This document shows positions 59,570 to 64,000 of a stretch of DNA of 64,000 bases, piece after piece. The stretch covers positions 1,616,001 through 1,680,000 of the forward strand of contig JASPKZ010004202.1 of the NCBI GenBank assembly GCA_030220185.1, given 5' to 3'. The position numbers and the translations under genes are program-made. Position 1 is the stretch's first letter; the number at the start of each line of letters is the position of its first letter. Source of the stretch: Diploptera punctata (taxonomy: Eukaryota; Arthropoda; Insecta; Blattodea; Blaberidae). The notes under the pieces were generated by a model. It did not search any database. It was not told the DNA's origin and saw only the letters and a program-made list of their open reading frames with translations.

Positions 59570-59850
59570 TTAAGGTATCATATTTGTGATAAGGGTAAGA
59601 AGTTAGATCTTTTGGAGGCTGTAGAAATTAATAAATTTAAAAGTAGTAAAAAACTGTTAAATTCTCAACTTGATTTGAATGAATCCCCTTTGTTAAATTT
59701 AAAAATTTAAATAAATATTGTTGTATTGTTGCTTAGATCAGTTGGAACACAATTCATAATTTGTTAACATGTCTGAAGAAGGTACAGTGTACCGAAACAG
59801 CTGTCACTGAATTATATAATAAATATGAAAATCAAATAAAACTACGTTTT
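59570..59850 (+). mobile_element. PLE 3' end (another family) with hammerhead
   Basis: Reads CDKGKKLDLLEAVEINKFKS, LLNSQLDLNESPLLNLKI, stop: the GxKLxxLExxEIxK motif and LN...SPLL ending typical of PLE C-termini. The hammerhead lies 60 bp after the stop, and the copy ends TAAAACTACGTTTTATTTTT. Unpaired, unlike most others here. Confidence 0.7.
59771..59807 (+). ncRNA. Hammerhead motif in 3' UTR of PLE
   Basis: GT, CTGAAGA 59773-59779, A, stem II GGTAC-AGT-GTACC perfect, GAAA 59794-59797, stem III ACAGCTGT, cleavage after C59805, AC. Stem I is only 2 bp here. The extra base before stem II is A, not T. Confidence 0.75.
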
Positions 59851-59941
59851 ATTTTTATTTAATTTAATTAATATCAATTTTCAGTTTTTTGTAGAAGAGT
59901 AAGAGATTGATTTAATTAAATGTATTATTTTGAAATTACAG

Positions 59942-60068
59942 ATGCGAATTCAAGAGAAAATAACTTATGATGACCTGGAGTCAAACAGTAACAAGGAGCT
60001 GACAGGAGGGCACTTGATGTTGACCAGGGTCGAGCGCTATCTTCATGGTCCAACGTCTGGTTCAAATG
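59942..60068 (+). CDS. Tfb1: TFIIH subunit p62, exon 7
   Basis: After GAAATTACAG: MRIQEKITYDDLESNSNKEL, TGGHLMLTRVERYLHGPTSG. The acidic IxYDDL element and RYxHGP are conserved in p62. Ends G before GTAAGT (phase 1). Confidence 0.9.
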
Positions 60069-60074
60069 GTAAGT

Positions 60075-60670
60075 AAATTACAGTGACTATTTAACTCATG
60101 CCCCAAATGGGAATCAATGACCAATCACATTTCAATGATTTTTTATTTACAACCAATCACAGTCGTGTTTTGCCTAGAATTTACCAACTAAAGTTTATCA
60201 TAATAAAGAAAGCACCTCCTTTTTAACATTCTGAGTAGGTCATACCATTATTTTGCAGTGACTGACTCCCTAAGAAATATGGCTACCAGTTTGTATATAT
60301 AGTGCATGAATGTCAACACATACTGCATGCAGGAGATAATATAAAAACATTTGTAGCAATTGATTATACCACCAAAAAAAGAAATCACTGTTTGCACTTT
60401 CTTAAATATATTATTTTCCCAGGTAATAACATTTCAGAAAAATATAATTGTCATATTTACATTATAGCATCAGAAATGAATTAATATACAGTTTGATGTG
60501 TTTCATTTTTTCTCCACTAGAGTGTATTCTTACAATATTGCGTTCCTTTGGCAATAAATAATATGATCTGGTTGCAGTGATGAACAAAAGAAGCAAATGA
60601 AGCATACCAAACGTTTCTCATTTGTTTTCAAACATCACCGTTTACATTAAATATATAAATATTTTAAAAT
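60075..60670. other. p62 intron 7, nothing recognised
   Basis: AT-rich, with no repeat signature before the SINE at 60687. Confidence 0.35.
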
Positions 60671-60671
60671 A

Positions 60672-60971
60672 ACTATAGTTAAATAATGGGGCACGCCGTA
60701 GCGTAGTGGTTAAGGCACTGAGCTACAAGCTGGAGGGTTGAGGGTTCAAGTCCCGTTGGGGTCAGGATTTTTAAACTGACCCAAACCCTCCGGCGGCACT
60801 ATGGCCCTGGGGTTGACTCAGCCTCTAACGGAAATGAGTACCAGACGCTTGTTCTGGGGGTAAAGGCGGCTGACATAAAGTGCCGATTGTCTTAACCTCC
60901 TACTACCCCTAGGGCCTCCTAAGGCCTGGTGTGGGATCACTTTACTTCTTTTATAGTTAAATAATGATTTG
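60672..60971 (+). mobile_element. tRNA-derived SINE S2 with 15-bp TSD
   Basis: GGGGCACGCCGTAGCGTAG...CACTTTACTTCTTT between two copies of TATAGTTAAATAATG. The body has an internal deletion after AAAGGCGGC. Confidence 0.8.
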
Positions 60972-61009
60972 TGAGTAAACAGGTTAATTTTATTTGTTAA
61001 ATAGTCTTA

Positions 61010-61125
61010 ACAAATGCCACTCTTGATTTTCAAATTCTCTAGATAAATTCACTCCTCACTTCGTGAGTCGTGAATTTATCGATAATTTGGAAATCACTCG
61101 TGGCATTACTTATGATAAATAAGGT
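61010..61125. repeat. Unclassified palindrome
   Basis: AAATGCCACTCTTGATTTTC...CTAGATAAATTCAC is mirrored by GTGAATTTATCGATAATTTGG...CTCGTGGCATT. Part recurs near 16390-16440. Confidence 0.5.
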
Positions 61126-61134
61126 GATTCTGTT

Positions 61135-61510
61135 GCATCTTACCTCGTAAAAATTGAGTTCTTTTAGGACATGTTTCAAAACACTTGTATTTCATCTTCA
61201 GCTTGTCCAGGCTGTTGATGCAACAGATCTACCTTATTTATTAACCTTTTCACTGCTGAGATATTTCCAGCCTTTAAAACCCTCCTTGCTCAATGCAGGG
61301 AGAAATATGGAAAAAGTTTATTTAGGTTCCTAAGAGATGGCAGTATATGCCTGCTTAGTTTGAAAGCAATGCAATACGTGTTATATAACTAGCAGACATT
61401 TGGAGTTAAGAATGGATATACACACCCATAGCACGGCAAGCATTTTCTTTGCCAACGGATATACCCGTTCGTAGCAGTGTAAAGGTTAAGAAGAACCTCG
61501 TAATGATATT
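61135..61510. mobile_element. PLE fragment (family K-like), split
   Basis: CATCTTACCTCGTAAAAATTG and a minus-strand hammerhead remnant (CTGAAGATGAAATACAAG...GAAACATGTCC); the right terminus GTTAAGAAGAACCTCGTAATG appears at about 61487. The middle holds an unrecognised 250-bp insert (about 61240-61485). Confidence 0.5.
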
Positions 61511-61526
61511 TCCTATTGTATTTCAG

Positions 61527-61712
61527 ATGATAATTTGACGAGAGATGATCTACTGAGTATGTCAAACAGGGTTCAGAGTGAAGCACAATATTGGTATTTG
61601 AATGCTCGTCATCAAACAACTCTAGTTAATCCTGCAGTTGCTGTAAGTGCCCTTGGAGAATTAACACCAGGTGGATCCCTTATGAAAGGTTTTCAAGAAG
61701 AATCACTAGCTC
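61527..61712 (+). CDS. Tfb1: TFIIH subunit p62, exon 8
   Basis: AT completes GAT (D). Reads DNLTRDDLLSMSNRVQSEAQ, YWYLNARHQTTLVNPAVAVS, ALGELTPGGSLMKGFQEESL. ALxxLxPGGxLM is a clear p62 signature. Ends C before GTAAGT (phase 1). Confidence 0.92.
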
Positions 61713-61916
61713 GTAAGTTTTGCTTTGTTTACCCACTTTTTATTTTCACATCATAGTTAATTTATAGCCCTTCAAATTATTAAATATTATTAACCAGCAA
61801 ATCTCTTCAAGAACTATTTGCGGCTTGGTTGATCAAAACCATTTCCAGGTAAGAGGAATAATTATTTAAGAAAAATTGTATTGCCTCACCTCATATCCTT
61901 CTTATTAGAATTTTCC

Positions 61917-62092
61917 CGTCCTAGTATTACCTTGGTTTCCTAGATGTCAGTATGAGGCGGAACGCTGACCACGGACCACTCAAATTACATCAATACGAAA
62001 ACAAGTATAACTAAATTAGTATGGTTCAAATTCTTCCCTGCAAGGGGAGAGCGCCTAAATCTCTGTTAATGGAAAACATGGGCTTACAAGAA
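61917..62092 (+). mobile_element. SINE S6 3' part
   Basis: CCTAGTATTACCTTGGTTTCC to GGAAAACATGGGCTTACAAG, then AAGAAGAAGAAG. 5'-truncated copy of 52157-52565. Confidence 0.6.
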
Positions 62093-62142
62093 GAAGAAGA
62101 TATTTAAGTTATTGTAAATCAATGGTAAAGAGAAAAATTTTC

Positions 62143-62215
62143 GCATGAACCGGGAATCAAACCCCAAACCTTTAGCTTTCCGTACTAATGCTCTGTCCAC
62201 TGAGCTAATTCAGGC
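62143..62215 (-). repeat. tRNA-like module T13
   Basis: Minus strand GCCTGAATTAGCTCAGTGG...TTTGATTCCCGGTTCATGC; anticodon arm TTAGT/GCTAA with loop ACGGAAA. Confidence 0.6.
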
Positions 62216-62531
62216 TTCATTCCCATCCTAGCAGAAATCCTTCCTTTACCTTACTCTACTGGTCCCACATTCAATTGCAATGAAATTTTTCTCTTTACCA
62301 TTGATTTACAATAATTATTGTGTTCATTAATTTACTTATTTATATCATAGTAATAGCTTTAGCTTCTTAATATTAATTTAATAAATAATGCTATAGCTGT
62401 GTGGAGTCCCTTCATATCTTCTTCAGGCAGAGGCCATTCATTGTGTATTTGTGAATGATGATTCATTGCAATTGAATGTGGGACCAGTAGAGTAAAGGTA
62501 AAGGAAGGATTTCTGCTTGGATGGGAATGAA

Positions 62532-62604
62532 ACCTGAATTAGCTCAGTGGACAGAGCATTAGCATGGAAAGCTAAAGGTTCGGGGTTCGATTCCCGGTTC
62601 AGGC
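62532..62604 (+). repeat. tRNA-like module T14
   Basis: ACCTGAATTAGCTCAGTGG, anticodon arm TTAGC-ATGGAAA-GCTAA (5 bp, T33, GGA at 34-36), T-arm CGGGG-TTCGATT-CCCGG, ends TTCAGGC. Of all modules this one is closest to a real tRNA fold, but a GGA (Ser) anticodon without a long variable arm is not expected. Confidence 0.6.
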
Positions 62605-62785
62605 AAACATTTTTCTCTTTACCATTGATTTACAATAATTTAATTGTGTTCATTAATCTACTTATTTTTATTATATAATAGCTTTAGCTTCTCAGTAATA
62701 ATTTAATAAAGAAGAAGATATATTCAGCATATTTTAAGATTTAAATTAAAAATCTCTATACCTCACCTGATATCCAGTCTTCTAA

Positions 62786-62822
62786 TATACCAATTTCAAA
62801 ACCTACGTGGTTTTATCTTCAG
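62786..62822 (-). ncRNA. Hammerhead motif, family N
   Basis: CTGAAGA (plus 62816-62822), T, stem II AAAACC-ACGTA-GGTTTT perfect, GAAA (plus 62794-62797), stem III ATTGGTAT (mispaired centre), A. Confidence 0.55.
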
Positions 62823-63063
62823 TAATATTTCAACTAATGTTATGTCGTTCTCCTGAACCATAACCTCTTTTGCAGTCGTCTAATTATACCGATTGCAAAA
62901 TCTATGTGGTTTCATCTTCGGTATTATTTTGCCTGATGTTATGTCTACTTATTTTAGGAATTCTCACTATGAGGTATATTCATTACGGTAGAATTTTTAT
63001 CAGTCATCTCATATGTTCTCTTGACGAGCTCTTCAAGATGACAGAACAACGGTTGTGACGATA

Positions 63064-63100
63064 CTGAGGATGGAACAGAAACTATGTTCCGAAACTAGTT
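63064..63100 (+). ncRNA. Hammerhead motif, family N right arm
   Basis: CTGAGGA 63064-63070, T, stem II GGAACA-GAAACTA-TGTTCC, GAAA 63091-63094, stem III ACTAGT, T63100. Stem I is poor here but ATA/TAT pairs in the sister copy near 63690-63740 (minus), whose GAAA is mutated. Confidence 0.6.
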
Positions 63101-63336
63101 TCTAGTCAAATAAGAAGAACAATATGAGGTGAGTAATAAAAAATTCTACCTTAATGATATGTCGTTCAGGAGAACAATATGGATATGAAACATTTCAATA
63201 ATCTTAAATTAATCCTCGTAGTGATTTTTTCCTATAAAAATTCAACATTTTAACCAACCCATTTATAAATTGAAAATTACCTCTTTGTTACTTCCTACTG
63301 TAATTTTGGTTATTTTTGTATTATATTTCATTTCAG

Positions 63337-63512
63337 AATTGGTACCAACTGAGCTAGAGCGAGAATTGAAGAATGTCTACATGTCGCTCTGTGAACTTTT
63401 CCGACATTTTTGGTCAAGTTTTCCTCCAACAACACCAGCTCTTGAAGCCAAAGCAGTCCGTATGCACGAAGCACTTCATCGTTTCCATTCAGCAAGGCTT
63501 AAGCCTTTTGAG
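63337..63512 (+). CDS. Tfb1: TFIIH subunit p62, exon 9 (gene continues)
   Basis: AA completes CAA (Q) after TTTCAG. Reads LVPTELERELKNVYMSLCEL, FRHFWSSFPPTTPALEAKAV, MHEALHRFHSARLKPFE. LxHFWxxFP is the C-terminal helical region that contacts XPD and p44 in TFIIH. Phase 0 donor GTATGA. The last 60-70 residues expected for p62 lie past the window. Confidence 0.93.
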
Positions 63513-63569
63513 GTATGATGTTCCTAATCCCAAACATATTAGTATTTGGCTCATATACGAGGGTCAGTC

Positions 63570-63760
63570 AAAAAGTTGTAATGTCGAGCACTTGATAAAA
63601 TCATTCGCTCTCTTAGGAATTCACACTATGAGGTATGTTCATTTAGGTAGAATTTTTTATCACTCGCCTCATATTGTTCTTATTTGACTATAAACTAGTT
63701 TTGGAACATAGTTTCTGTTCCATCCTCAGTATCATCACGACTAGAGTCCGGGTGTTAGTC
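63570..63760 (-). mobile_element. PLE 3' end (family N) next to a LINE-tail relic
   Basis: GTCGAGCACTTGATAAAATC (63583) is the same LINE tail as at 13480 and 14790. Then TTCACACTATGAGGTATGTT and CACTCGCCTCATATTG lead (minus) into a hammerhead whose box reads AAAA (CTGAGGATGGAACAG...TTCCAAAACTAG). Confidence 0.55.
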
Positions 63761-63764
63761 ACTT

Positions 63765-64000
63765 AAAAAGTTCAAAATAGGCAGGCAAAAAGGCACTAAA
63801 AATCATTAATATAGGCACTAAAAAATCAAAATAGGCTCTTACAAAAAATGAACTACAACATAAAATTTTACATCCTTAAGTAAAGAATATAAACATATGC
63901 TATCAATAGCATACGAAGATATCAGAGATGATTTTGGAACTTGTTTTGCCTTTTTACAAAGAGCATACTTATGTTTTGAAGTGTGTACATGCTGCGAAAC
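63765..64000. other. p62 intron 9, nothing recognised
   Basis: AT-rich with repeated AATAGGCACTAAAAA-like words; no assignable feature. Confidence 0.35.

Larger units (their letters stand above)
62091..62714. mobile_element. tRNA-like palindromic mobile element with 12-bp TSD
   Basis: AGAAGAAGATAT occurs at about 62091-62102 and again at about 62702-62713. The insert of about 600 bp has module T13 (minus) near the left and T14 (plus) near the right, facing outwards, with an inverted body between. Outer sequences are ATTGTAAATCAATGGTAAAG and its complement CTTTACCATTGATTTACAAT. Confidence 0.75.
62745..63245. mobile_element. PLE palindromes (family N) with hammerheads
   Basis: A minus-strand 3' end at 62755-62870, a second partial one at 62870-62960, then a pair ending at TATGAGGTGAGTAATAAAAA (63124). 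Three cores can be read (62816, 62907 decayed, 63064). Confidence 0.6.

Noticed and set aside
37713..63512. p62 locus as a processed pseudogene
   Set aside because: It has introns with consensus splice sites and agreeing phases; only the exon 2 TAG argues against function.
1..64000. CRISPR arrays, bacterial operons, rRNA genes
   Set aside because: No regularly spaced identical repeats, no rRNA sequence, and the genes have spliceosomal introns.

Overview
Eukaryotic, almost certainly insect, nuclear DNA: AT-rich, two intron-containing housekeeping genes on the + strand, and intergenic and intronic space packed with retroelements. The proteins and repeat types (insect-type golgin, RTE-like LINEs, tRNA-derived SINEs, piggyBac, Penelope-like elements) fit an arthropod, perhaps a hemimetabolous insect; the order cannot be fixed from the sequence alone.

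Layout. (1) 2484-20770: six coding exons of a giant coiled-coil protein, best matched to the Golgi protein lava lamp, with one 6.9-kb exon; its 5' end lies left of the window. Splice phases agree at every junction. (2) 20771-37712: intergenic, with a piggyBac non-autonomous element, a young Ty3/gypsy LTR retrotransposon (23543-31217, minus strand, 4-bp target duplication), SINEs and LINE pieces. (3) 37713-63512: nine coding exons of the TFIIH core subunit p62 (Tfb1/GTF2H1), continuing past the right edge. Exon 2 as written ends in an in-frame TAG exactly at the splice donor.

The most striking content is repetitive. More than twenty insertions are the 3' ends of several Penelope-like element (PLE) families, recognisable by GIY-YIG endonuclease and C-terminal coding remnants. 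Most are two 5'-truncated copies joined head to head, so that they form long palindromes. At or just after the end of the coding region nearly every arm carries a hammerhead ribozyme motif: core CTGANGA, an extra base (usually T), stem II, GAAA, and a very short self-complementary stem III. In a second group of families C3 and G8 of the core are T and A together, a compensated change. Hammerheads in PLEs are known; the U3-A8 group, the overlap of ribozyme and stop codon, and a shared ATGAGGT/ACCTCAT terminal pairing are worth testing.

A separate mobile family carries a 73-nt tRNA-like module (GGA-type anticodon loop, T-arm intact) in about 305-bp tandem and inverted units, with 11-13 bp target duplications in at least three insertions. 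I know no named family with this layout. The LTR element has a textbook -1 frameshift signal (T TTA AAC, 8-nt spacer, 8-bp hairpin) at its gag-pol junction.

All ribozyme, splice and repeat calls are by eye; no alignment, folding or database search was run.
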